Positions 29,763 through 36,128 of a stretch of 38,189 bases of DNA are shown here, in pieces. The translations under genes and the position numbers were made by a program. The stretch is taken from the NCBI GenBank assembly GCA_017463815.1, contig JAFTOK010000156.1:1-38189 (forward strand). Direction: 5' to 3'. A model generated the notes under the pieces. That model saw only the letters and a list, made by a program, of their open reading frames with translations, searched no databases and was not told the DNA's origin. Position 1 is the stretch's first letter. The number at the start of each line of letters is the position of its first letter. The DNA is from Clostridia bacterium. GTDB taxonomy: Bacteria; Bacillota; Clostridia; Oscillospirales; CAG-272.

Positions 29763-31765
29763 ATCTTTTGTTCCTCTATTATCTTTAAAAATTCTTCTTC
29801 GTCTATTATTCTTATGCCGAAACTCTGCGCCTTTGCGAGCTTGGAGCCTGCCTCCGCCCCTGCGAGCACGACGTGCGTTTTCTTGGAAACGCTGCCCGAG
29901 CATTTGCCGCCGTAGCTTTCGATAAGCGCGCTTGCATCTGCGCGGGAAAGCGTGGGGAGTGTGCCCGTGAGCACGAAAGTCATTCCCGAAAGGAATTCAC
30001 CCTTTTTGTCGCTTTCATATTTCGTGGTAACGCCTTTCGAGATAAGCTCGTCCACAAAGGAGCACGTGGCGGGGTGTGCGAAAAATTTAATAACGTCCTC
30101 CGCCATTATCTCTCCGAAATCCTCTATGGCGGTCAGATCCTCTTTCGTGGCGGAGAAGAGCTTTTCTATGTCGCCAAAGCGCACAGCAAGGCTTTTTGCG
30201 GCTTTTTCGCCGATGTTGCGTATGCCCAAGGCGTAGACGAGCTTGTCAAGCCCGCGCGTTTTGGAGTTTTCTATGGCGTTGATGAGGTTTTCCGCGCTCT
30301 TTTTGCCCATACGCTCGAGCTTTGCCACATCCTCGGCACGCAGGGAATAAAGGTCGGAAACTTTGGCGATAAGCCCCTCTTTTATAAGCAGTTTTACCAC
30401 GGCGGGGCCCATACCGTCTATATTCATAGCATCGCGCGAGGCAAAATGTTCTATGCTTCTTTCCATCTGCGCGGGGCAGGAGGCGTTGTTGGTGCATCTT
30501 GTTGCCGCTTCGTCTGCCGCCTTGGAAACGGGCTCTCCGCAGGAGGGGCAGACGGCGGGCATTTCATACGGCACTTCCGCGCCCGTGCGCTCCTCTTTGC
30601 AAACGGAAACGATTTCGGGTATAATATCGCCCGCTTTTTGCAAAATTACCGTGTCGCCAACGCGAATGTCCTTTTCGCGAATGAAATCTATGTTGTGGAG
30701 CGTGGCGGCGGAAACCGTACTGCCCGCAATTTTAACGGGCGAAAGCAGGGCTTTCGGCGTGAGCACGCCCGTGCGTCCCACTTGAATCATGATGTCTTCC
30801 ACCTTCGTTTTTGCCTGCTCGGGCGGGAATTTATAAGCCGCCGCCCATTTCGGTGTGCTGGCATTTTCGCCTATTTCCGCGCGCTCTGCGAGCACGTCGG
30901 CTTTTATAACCACGCCGTCTATGTCATAGGGCAGTTTTGCGCGCATTTTTCCGAGCTCCTCTATTCTGCCCAGAATATTCTGCGCGCCCGAAAGTTTAGC
31001 CCTGTCGGGTATGACGTGGAAGCCTTGCGAAGCGAGGTAATCGAGGCTTTCCGTGTGGGAGGCAAACTCCTTGCCCTCTATGCGCTGAATGTTGAAAACG
31101 AAGATATCGAGGTTGCGCTTCGCCGTTATTTTGGAATCGAGCTGGCGGAGCGAGCCTGCCGCGGCGTTTCGCGGGTTGGCGAAAGTTTTAAGCCCGGCTT
31201 CTTCGTTTTCCGCGTTGAGCTTTGCAAAGCTCTTTCGCGGCATATACACCTCGCCGCGCACCTCCAAAAGTGGGAGCTTGTCGGGCAGCGTGAGGGGGAT
31301 GGTTTTTATGGTTTTTAAGTTTTCCGTCACGTTTTCGCCCACTATACCGTCGCCGCGGGTGGAGCCGATGGCGAGCACACCGTCGCGGTATTCGAGAGAA
31401 ACGGAAAGTCCGTCTATTTTCGGCTCAACGGAAAAGTATGGGTCACGCCCGATTACGTCGGCGGTTTTGGCGAGGAAATCTGCCGTTTCCTCAAACGAGA
31501 AAACGTCGGAAAGGCTGCCCATTCGCACCGCGTGCGTTACCTTTTCAAATTTATCGAGCGCTTTGCCGCCGACGCGCTGTGTGGGAGAATCGGCGGTGAT
31601 GATTTCGGGAAATTCCGCTTCAAGCTCCGTAAGGCGCTTGAAGAGCATATCGTATTCATAATCCGAGATATCGGGGTTGTCGTCTATATAGTAAAGTTTC
31701 GAGGCGCGGTCTATCTTTTCGCGCAGTTCTGCGGCTTCTTTTGCCGCGTTTTGCAGTGTGGACAT
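29759..31765 (-). CDS. ligA: NAD+-dependent DNA ligase
   Basis: Seals nicks in replication and repair. The 668-residue length is standard. In order: N-terminal Ia domain with YYIDDNPDISDYEYD (25-39), adenylation domain with the catalytic Lys in EPKIDG (K116), an OB fold, the four-Cys zinc finger (CPSCGEP ... CTNNASCPAQ, about 404-428), helix-hairpin-helix repeats, and a BRCT domain (about 590-668) with FVLTGTL and GSVSKKTHVV. The ATG at 31765 lies 9 nt after GGAG; an upstream extension to 31894 is not used. It is the first gene of a two-gene unit with obgE (ATGA overlap). Confidence 0.96.
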   Translation of the reverse strand: MSTLQNAAKEAAELREKIDRASKLYYIDDNPDISDYEYDMLFKRLTELEAEFPEIITADSPTQRVGGKALDKFEKVTHAVRMGSLSDVFSFEETADFLAKTADVIGRDPYFSVEPKIDGLSVSLEYRDGVLAIGSTRGDGIVGENVTENLKTIKTIPLTLPDKLPLLEVRGEVYMPRKSFAKLNAENEEAGLKTFANPRNAAAGSLRQLDSKITAKRNLDIFVFNIQRIEGKEFASHTESLDYLASQGFHVIPDRAKLSGAQNILGRIEELGKMRAKLPYDIDGVVIKADVLAERAEIGENASTPKWAAAYKFPPEQAKTKVEDIMIQVGRTGVLTPKALLSPVKIAGSTVSAATLHNIDFIREKDIRVGDTVILQKAGDIIPEIVSVCKEERTGAEVPYEMPAVCPSCGEPVSKAADEAATRCTNNASCPAQMERSIEHFASRDAMNIDGMGPAVVKLLIKEGLIAKVSDLYSLRAEDVAKLERMGKKSAENLINAIENSKTRGLDKLVYALGIRNIGEKAAKSLAVRFGDIEKLFSATKEDLTAIEDFGEIMAEDVIKFFAHPATCSFVDELISKGVTTKYESDKKGEFLSGMTFVLTGTLPTLSRADASALIESYGGKCSGSVSKKTHVVLAGAEAGSKLAKAQSFGIRIIDEEEFLKIIEEQKI

Positions 31766-31887
31766 AAGTTCACTCTCCGAATAAAACATTATTAAATATA
31801 TTTTATCACATTTTTTGCGAAAAGAATAGGGGTTTTTGAAATAAATCTGCGAGAAAGCAAAAAAATAAGAACTTCGCGCAGAGGTTC

Positions 31888-31916
31888 TTGACATTTGTAA
31901 GGTTTATTGGTATAAT
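31888..31916 (+). promoter_or_regulatory. Promoter of the antitoxin RNA (consensus)
   Basis: TTGACA (31888-31893), exactly 17 bp, TATAAT (31911-31916): perfect in both boxes and spacing, and the strongest-looking promoter of the window. No ORF follows on this strand; it drives the small RNA that ends at the hairpin 31976-32011, as expected for a type I antitoxin that must outnumber its target. Confidence 0.85.
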
Positions 31917-31922
31917 ATAAGT

Positions 31923-32018
31923 GAAATAAGGCAAGCCGCTCAGCGGTTAGCCCCGTAATGATTTAAAACAAAAAGAAATAAACCACGACTTTGGCGGGTG
32001 GCGGTTTATTTTTTTCTC
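31923..32018 (+). ncRNA. Probable antitoxin RNA of a type I toxin-antitoxin system
   Basis: Predicted from the consensus promoter (start near 31923) to the terminator stem AAATAAACC/GGTTTATTT (31976-31984, 32003-32011) plus its T-run, about 95 nt. The 5' part folds as CCGC-TCA-GCGG (about 31936-31946). GGCAAGCCGC at 31930-31939 is repeated as GGCAAACCGC at 32139-32148 inside the toxin leader (9 of 10; the mismatch would be a G-U pair), so this RNA can base-pair with the toxin mRNA leader. Its 3' end overlaps the toxin stop codon. The layout matches par/Fst-type loci; ends are not mapped. Confidence 0.75.
31976..32018. terminator. Shared bidirectional terminator of toxin mRNA and antitoxin RNA
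   Basis: AAATAAACC (31976-31984) and GGTTTATTT (32003-32011) form the stem. Plus strand continues in seven T; minus strand continues CTTTTTGTTTT. It contains the toxin stop codon (32006-32008). Confidence 0.82.
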
Positions 32019-32092
32019 ATTATGTTGATAACGAGCGATACGAGGGAAACTATGAAAGTAAAAATAACAAATAACGTTTCATAAGTAACCAT
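32006..32092 (-). CDS. Type I toxin peptide, holin-like (28 aa)
   Basis: A 28-residue peptide of the holin-like toxin / Fst-TxpA kind. It starts MVTYETLF, has one hydrophobic helix (about 7-24, VIFTFIVSLVSLVINI) and ends in MRKK. Such peptides insert in the membrane. The ATG at 32092 is preceded by AGGAGG with a 10-nt spacer; an overlapping short ATG frame lies within that spacer. Its promoter is on the minus strand at 32181-32209 and the antitoxin RNA is transcribed convergently. The peptide is far below usual gene-calling size limits, so it is easily missed. The family is recognised from sequence style and locus layout, without a search. Confidence 0.82.
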   Translation of the reverse strand: MVTYETLFVIFTFIVSLVSLVINIMRKK

Positions 32093-32180
32093 AGTACATC
32101 ACCCTCCTATCCGGAGTGAAACGCCCTCCGATTTAGATGGCAAACCGCCTACCGTGTAGGCTCACCTTATTCCGAGGGGT
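32093..32180 (-). promoter_or_regulatory. Structured leader of the toxin mRNA
   Basis: On the minus strand the leader folds into GCCTAC-ACG-GTAGGC (about 32149-32163) and CGGAG/CTCCG (about 32112-32130) before the AGGAGGG site. The segment complementary to the antitoxin (32139-32148) lies between these hairpins. Confidence 0.6.
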
Positions 32181-32209
32181 ATTGTAACATAGTTCGACAG
32201 AATTTGCAA
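32181..32209 (-). promoter_or_regulatory. Promoter of the toxin mRNA
   Basis: On the minus strand TTGCAA (32209-32204), 17-bp spacer, TACAAT (32186-32181). It is good but weaker than the antitoxin promoter, as expected. Confidence 0.78.
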
Positions 32210-32220
32210 TAGAAAATGAA

Positions 32221-32253
32221 AAAAACACTCACCGTGCAGGTGAGTGTTTTTTT
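32221..32253 (-). terminator. Terminator of the Xre regulator gene
   Basis: CACTCACC (32226-32233) pairs with GGTGAGTG (32239-32246), with A/T tracts on both sides. It insulates the regulator from the toxin locus. Confidence 0.82.
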
Positions 32254-32266
32254 GCGTAAATGGGGT

Positions 32267-33106
32267 TTAATCGTTTTCGTCGCTGAACAGGTACTCGCTT
32301 AACGTATAATTTTTCTTGTTCAGAATGTACATTGCCGCGAGGAGCATATATGCGGCGATACCGCAGTGACCGCTTATTTTGTAGCCCGGTGCTTTTGCAA
32401 TCTTGTTGTCCGAAACGTACTCGATGATATTGTTTTCCGTAAACAAAAGCAAAAGCTCGTTAAGGCGGTGAAGCTCTATGCCCGTTTTTTCCGTGATTTC
32501 CTGCTTTGGCATAGGAGAAGGACATTTAAGCGCTGTTATAAGTTTTTGCCCGTCCTCGCTGCAAATTTCGTTTATTACCTCTTGTGTGGAAACGTCAAAC
32601 GGAGAGAGCGATTTTATAAGCGAGGATTTTATTACGCACGCCACGCCGTCGTCATCCCATATCTTCATTCCGTAATTTCCGCATATGCGCTTGTAGCCGT
32701 GCGCTTTGTCTTTTGCTTGCATTTCGCGGTTGCCCACTTCGGCAAAATATATGCCTTTCCACATTTGCCAGAGGTCGTTGCCGAGCTCTGTGTGCGGGTT
32801 TTTGCCGTATCTGTCTTTGGTTTCCTTGGAATTTGCCCAGATAAATTCCGTGCCGAGCTGTTCTATTTTGCCCGCCACGGCGTCTATATCGCCGTCACTT
32901 TCCGTTTCCAAAAGAACGTCTGCGGAAATTTTGTATAGGTCGGTTATGGCTTTCAGGTTGAAAAGGTCGGGCAAGCAATCGCCTGCCTCCCATTTTGAAA
33001 CGGCTTGCGCGGAAACGCCGATTTTTTCTGCCGCTTCTTCTTGCGTAAGCCCCAGGTTTTTTCTGTGATTGCGAAGCTTTTCGCCGAAAATTTTTTGGTC
33101 TAACAT
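32267..33106 (-). CDS. Xre-family regulator with a 200-residue C-terminal domain
   Basis: The N-terminus is a clear Xre helix-turn-helix (about 8-65): EKLRNHRKNLGLTQEEAAEK, then VSAQAVSKWEAGDCLPD, ending LYKISADVLLE. The remaining ~210 residues are not a family I can name; they contain a DDDGVACVIKS segment and a winged-helix-like part (MPKQEITEKTGIELHRLNELL, about 200-220). This may be a sensor or dimerisation domain. AAGGAG lies before the ATG. The promoter holds a GGTAGCTACC palindrome just after the -10, the likely autoregulatory site. A link to the adjacent toxin-antitoxin locus is not supported by any shared operator. Confidence 0.8.
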   Translation of the reverse strand: MLDQKIFGEKLRNHRKNLGLTQEEAAEKIGVSAQAVSKWEAGDCLPDLFNLKAITDLYKISADVLLETESDGDIDAVAGKIEQLGTEFIWANSKETKDRYGKNPHTELGNDLWQMWKGIYFAEVGNREMQAKDKAHGYKRICGNYGMKIWDDDGVACVIKSSLIKSLSPFDVSTQEVINEICSEDGQKLITALKCPSPMPKQEITEKTGIELHRLNELLLLFTENNIIEYVSDNKIAKAPGYKISGHCGIAAYMLLAAMYILNKKNYTLSEYLFSDEND

Positions 33107-33135
33107 AATTTTGCACTCCTTATTTTTATTTTAAG

Positions 33136-33145
33136 GGTAGCTACC
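33136..33145. promoter_or_regulatory. GGTAGCTACC palindrome, probable autoregulatory operator
   Basis: A perfect 10-bp palindrome within AAGGTAGCTACCCTT, located at about the transcription start of the Xre regulator gene. An AGGTAG half-copy lies further upstream at about 33218-33223. Confidence 0.55.
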
Positions 33146-33155
33146 TTGTGATTTT

Positions 33156-33184
33156 ATTGTAGCATAAGGAAATTCAACTTGCAA
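33156..33184 (-). promoter_or_regulatory. Promoter of the Xre regulator gene
   Basis: On the minus strand TTGCAA (33184-33179), 17-bp spacer, TACAAT (33161-33156). Confidence 0.75.
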
Positions 33185-33276
33185 TAGTATGTTTGTTGAG
33201 GTTTGTGGGCAAAATTCTACCTGAGGTTGAATTTTTGCGGACGGTCGGGTATGTCTGCTCTGCAAGCACGAATAAA

Positions 33277-33304
33277 AAAGCACTCGCTTCAAAGCGAGTG
33301 CTTT
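33277..33304 (-). terminator. Strong hairpin terminator
   Basis: AAAGCACTCGCTT (33277-33289) pairs with AAGCGAGTGCTTT (33292-33304) around two bases, and on the minus strand runs into TTTTTTATT. It closes the phosphohexomutase transcript about 200 nt after the stop codon. Confidence 0.78.
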
Positions 33305-33507
33305 CGGGAGGAGCAAGATTCTCGTTGCGATTCGGTCAGTATGAACAAAGCTATCGCCATCTTAAACTTATGATAAAATTTAAGATTTGCAAAATTCAAA
33401 TCTTGCGATTTGAAGGCACATCACGCTCGGAGTCTGAAAGCCATTTAGGCTTTCATTCAATACCCTCGCGCCGCTTCGCTACCCCTCACCTACGGAATAT
33501 TCTGTAA
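33305..33507. other. Gene-free stretch between phosphohexomutase and its terminator
   Basis: This would be the 3' untranslated region of the phosphohexomutase mRNA. It contains inverted pairs GAAAGCC/GGCTTTC (about 33437-33455) and GATTTG/CAAATC (about 33384-33404) and a GCGCCGCTTCGC stretch. I see no protein or known RNA, though the hairpins are regular enough to suggest a repeat element. Confidence 0.4.
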
Positions 33508-34932
33508 TTATTCTACGTCGTTATCCCACTTGTCGGAAATTTCGGGGTACTGACGAGTGTAGCTCTTTATAAGCTCGCGGATTTCGAGCATTCTTTCACG
33601 CGTCGTGGCTTCGAAAATGAGCACGAGCTCGGGCATATTGGAGGAAGCGCGGATAAGGCCCCAGCCGTCGTCGAATTCTACGCGCGCACCGTTGATATCG
33701 CAAACCTTGCCGGGGAAATTGGCTTTGATTTTTTCTGTGATTTCGTCGATGATGCCGTATTTCTTGTCATCGGGGCAGTGCGCCTTGATTTCGGGGGATG
33801 TAACGTATTTCGGGAACGTATCGATGATTTCGGAAACAGTTGCGTCCTGATAGGAAAGGAACTCAACGAGTTTTGCCGCAACGAACGTTGCGTCGTCGAA
33901 GCCGTACCAATCTTCGCCGCCCATAAAGATGTGGCCGCTGCGCTCGCCTGCGAGCTCTGCGTTCATTTCGTGCATCTTCGCTTTGATGTAGGAGTGGCCT
34001 GTTTTCCACATAACGGGAACACCGTCGTTCGCGAGGATAACGTCTGTGAGCGCTTTGGAGCATTTTACGTCATAAATAACTTTCGCTTTGGGTGTTTTTT
34101 CGAGAAGCTGTTTTGCGATGAGTGCAAGAACAGTGTCGCTCCATACGTTGCCGCCCTTTTCGTCGATAACGCCGATTCTGTCGCCGTCGCCGTCGAAGGA
34201 AAGACCGATGTCTGCGTGAACGTAGGGGTGGAGAATCATTTCCTTCATTCTTTCTCTGCCCTTAAGCTCGGAGGGGTTGGGGAAGTAGTGGGGGAAGGAC
34301 GTGTCGGGGTCGATATTGAGCTGGAATGTCATACAGCCGAGGCGCTGGAACACTTCGTAAACGAAAAGGCCTGCACCGCCGTTTGCAGCGTCGAGAACGA
34401 CACGGAGCTTTTTCGGGCCCATATGGATACGGGAAACCACTGCGTCGATGTATGCGTCGCGCACGTCAACTTCTTCGTATTTACCCTTTTCGCCTTCGTT
34501 GGGAAGGTCGAGAAGAGAGTAAACCTCTTTGATGTCGTCGGGCTCGAGCGTTTTGGAGTAGCCGTTTGCGAATTTGAAGCCTGACCAACCGTCGGGGTTG
34601 TGGCTCGCCGTAATCATAACGGCGCCTTCACATTTGAGGTGGTACTGTGCGAAGTACGTTACGGGGGAAAGTGTAAGACCCGTGAAGAAAACGTCTACGC
34701 CGTTATCGAGAAGCGCTGCTGTCGCCGCTTTACCGAAAGCGGGGGAGCAGGAGCGGCTGTCGTAGCCGACTACCGCGCGCGTGATGTTTCTTCTCTTGAG
34801 GTATTTTGCGTATGCGCTTACGATTTTATAAACGTTTTCATCGCAAAGCTCTTCGGGGCATACTTTGCCGCGGATGTCGTATTCGCGGAACATACTGCGG
34901 AATGCCTGGGGGTATTTGTTGTCGATAATCAT
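33508..34932 (-). CDS. Phosphomannomutase / phosphoglucomutase family enzyme
   Basis: Alpha-D-phosphohexomutase moving phosphate between C6 and C1 of hexose phosphates, feeding nucleotide-sugar and glycan synthesis. The 474-residue protein has the four-domain layout and motifs: FREYDIRG (about 15-22), the phosphoserine loop TASHNPDGWSGFKF (about 107-120), metal loop DGDGDRIG (about 245-252), sugar loop GERSGHIF (about 327-334) and the C-terminal phosphate loop RASSNMPELV (about 430-440). A distinctive tail (RQYPEISDKWDNDVE) follows. Mannose versus glucose specificity cannot be decided. AAAGG lies a little far (11 nt) from the ATG. The gene is downstream of yebC, separated by a composite repeat. 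Confidence 0.9.
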   Translation of the reverse strand: MIIDNKYPQAFRSMFREYDIRGKVCPEELCDENVYKIVSAYAKYLKRRNITRAVVGYDSRSCSPAFGKAATAALLDNGVDVFFTGLTLSPVTYFAQYHLKCEGAVMITASHNPDGWSGFKFANGYSKTLEPDDIKEVYSLLDLPNEGEKGKYEEVDVRDAYIDAVVSRIHMGPKKLRVVLDAANGGAGLFVYEVFQRLGCMTFQLNIDPDTSFPHYFPNPSELKGRERMKEMILHPYVHADIGLSFDGDGDRIGVIDEKGGNVWSDTVLALIAKQLLEKTPKAKVIYDVKCSKALTDVILANDGVPVMWKTGHSYIKAKMHEMNAELAGERSGHIFMGGEDWYGFDDATFVAAKLVEFLSYQDATVSEIIDTFPKYVTSPEIKAHCPDDKKYGIIDEITEKIKANFPGKVCDINGARVEFDDGWGLIRASSNMPELVLIFEATTRERMLEIRELIKSYTRQYPEISDKWDNDVE

Positions 34933-34974
34933 AATATTTCAAGCCTTTCGGTATTTATTTTTGGAATGAACGGT

Positions 34975-35167
34975 GGATAATGAATAATTGCGGTGTTCGG
35001 TGTGCATTGAACGGGAATTTGCCCTCTCAGTCACGCTTCACGTGCCAGCTCCTCAAGGGGGAGCCTTGGAACGTCGATGGCGCCGTCCCCTACGAAATCA
35101 AATTGAGTTTTGATAATTTTTGAGCAAAGTTCTTTTGCATACTTTTCTCCGAAAGAAAAGTATGTTA
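34975..35167. repeat. Composite intergenic repeat, copy A
   Basis: Contains, left to right, the AATGAATAATT word, a decayed GTTCGG...TTGAAC hairpin, the CTCTCAGTCACGCTTCACGTG unit, then a 50-nt segment (35118-35167) identical to 36079-36128. That segment ends in the 11-bp stem CATACTTTTCT/AGAAAAGTATG (35138-35148, 35154-35164) directly against the yebC stop codon. The middle section (35070-35117) is unrelated to copy B. Confidence 0.72.
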
Positions 35168-35905
35168 TTCTTCGTCCCAGTTGTGCCAAACGTTGACGAT
35201 GTCTTCGTTTTCTTCGAGGTTTTCGATAAGAAGGTTCATAAACTTCTTGTCGTCGTCGCTCGTGAGCGTAACGTACGTTGCGGGAACTTTTTCAACTTCG
35301 GCAGATTCGAATTTGTAGCCCTTGCCTGTAAGGTCTTCGCAAACTGCTGAAAGGTCGTCGGGCTCGGTGTAGATTTCGTAGTAGCCGTCTTCTTCTGCGA
35401 AGTCTGCAGCGCCTGCTTCGAGTGCGTCTTCCATAAGCTGGTCGCCGTCTACCACTTTGTCGCCGTATTCGTCGTTTTCGGAAACGACAATCACACCTTT
35501 GGGAGAGAACATAAAGCTTACAGAGCCCGTAACGCCGAGCTTGCCGCCGAATTTGTCGAAGTAGTGGCGAACGTCGCCTGCTGTTCTGTTTTTGTTGTCT
35601 GTTGCGGCTTCAACGATAACCGCAACGCCGGAGGGACCGTAGCCTTCGTATACGAGCTCTTCGTATGCAACGGCATCCGCACCGGAGGCTTTTTTGATAA
35701 CTCTTTCGATGTTATCGTTGGGTACGTTGTTTGCTTTCGCCTTCGCGATAAGGTCGCGAAGTTTTGCGTTGGAAACAGGGTCGGGGCCGCCCGCTTTAAC
35801 TGCGATAGCCATTTCCTTGCCTATTTTTGTGAAAACCTTTGCGCGCTGTGCGTCGGTTTTCTCTTTTTTGTGCATAATATTTTTCCATTTGCTATGTCCG
35901 GACAT
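35165..35905 (-). CDS. yebC: YebC/PmpR-family protein
   Basis: Conserved bacterial protein; family members are described as DNA-binding regulators and, more recently, as factors aiding translation of proline-rich stretches. The 246-residue protein begins with the hallmark MSGHSKWKNIMHKKEKTD and has RDLIAKAKANNVPNDNIERV, YEGYGPSGVAVIVE and FMFSPKGVI, all in family positions. The ATG at 35905 has AGGAGA upstream; the frame extends back to 36088 but those residues are repeat-derived. argS lies upstream on the same strand, separated by composite repeat B. Confidence 0.95.
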   Translation of the reverse strand: MSGHSKWKNIMHKKEKTDAQRAKVFTKIGKEMAIAVKAGGPDPVSNAKLRDLIAKAKANNVPNDNIERVIKKASGADAVAYEELVYEGYGPSGVAVIVEAATDNKNRTAGDVRHYFDKFGGKLGVTGSVSFMFSPKGVIVVSENDEYGDKVVDGDQLMEDALEAGAADFAEEDGYYEIYTEPDDLSAVCEDLTGKGYKFESAEVEKVPATYVTLTSDDDKKFMNLLIENLEENEDIVNVWHNWDEE

Positions 35906-35937
35906 TGTTATATATCTCCTAAAAATAATAGTACTTA

Positions 35938-36128
35938 ATGAATAATGAATAATTGAGGTGTTCGGCGATGCCGAACGGGAATTTACCCTCTCAGTCACGC
36001 TTCGCGTGCCAGCTCCCCCAAGGGGGAGCCTTGGCGAAAAGTACATAACTGCCGTTTTCGCTATAATATACGGCGAGCTTTTGAGCAAAGTTCTTTTGCA
36101 TACTTTTCTCCGAAAGAAAAGTATGTTA
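35938..36128. repeat. Composite intergenic repeat, copy B
   Basis: Same order of parts as copy A: the AATGAATAATGAATAATT word, a perfect stem GTTCGGC-GAT-GCCGAAC (35960-35976), the CTCTCAGTCACGCTTCGCGTG unit with CCCCCAAGGGGGAG, and the 50-nt identical segment (36079-36128) with stem CATACTTTTCT/AGAAAAGTATG (36099-36109, 36115-36125) ending at the argS stop codon. Confidence 0.75.

Noticed and set aside
28443..29915. A 490-codon plus-strand frame opposite obgE
   Set aside because: Antisense of a conserved GTPase; composition is typical of a shadow frame.
33193..33507. A 104-codon plus-strand frame at 33193-33507
   Set aside because: It spans a strong terminator hairpin and simple inverted repeats, and has no ribosome binding site or domain.
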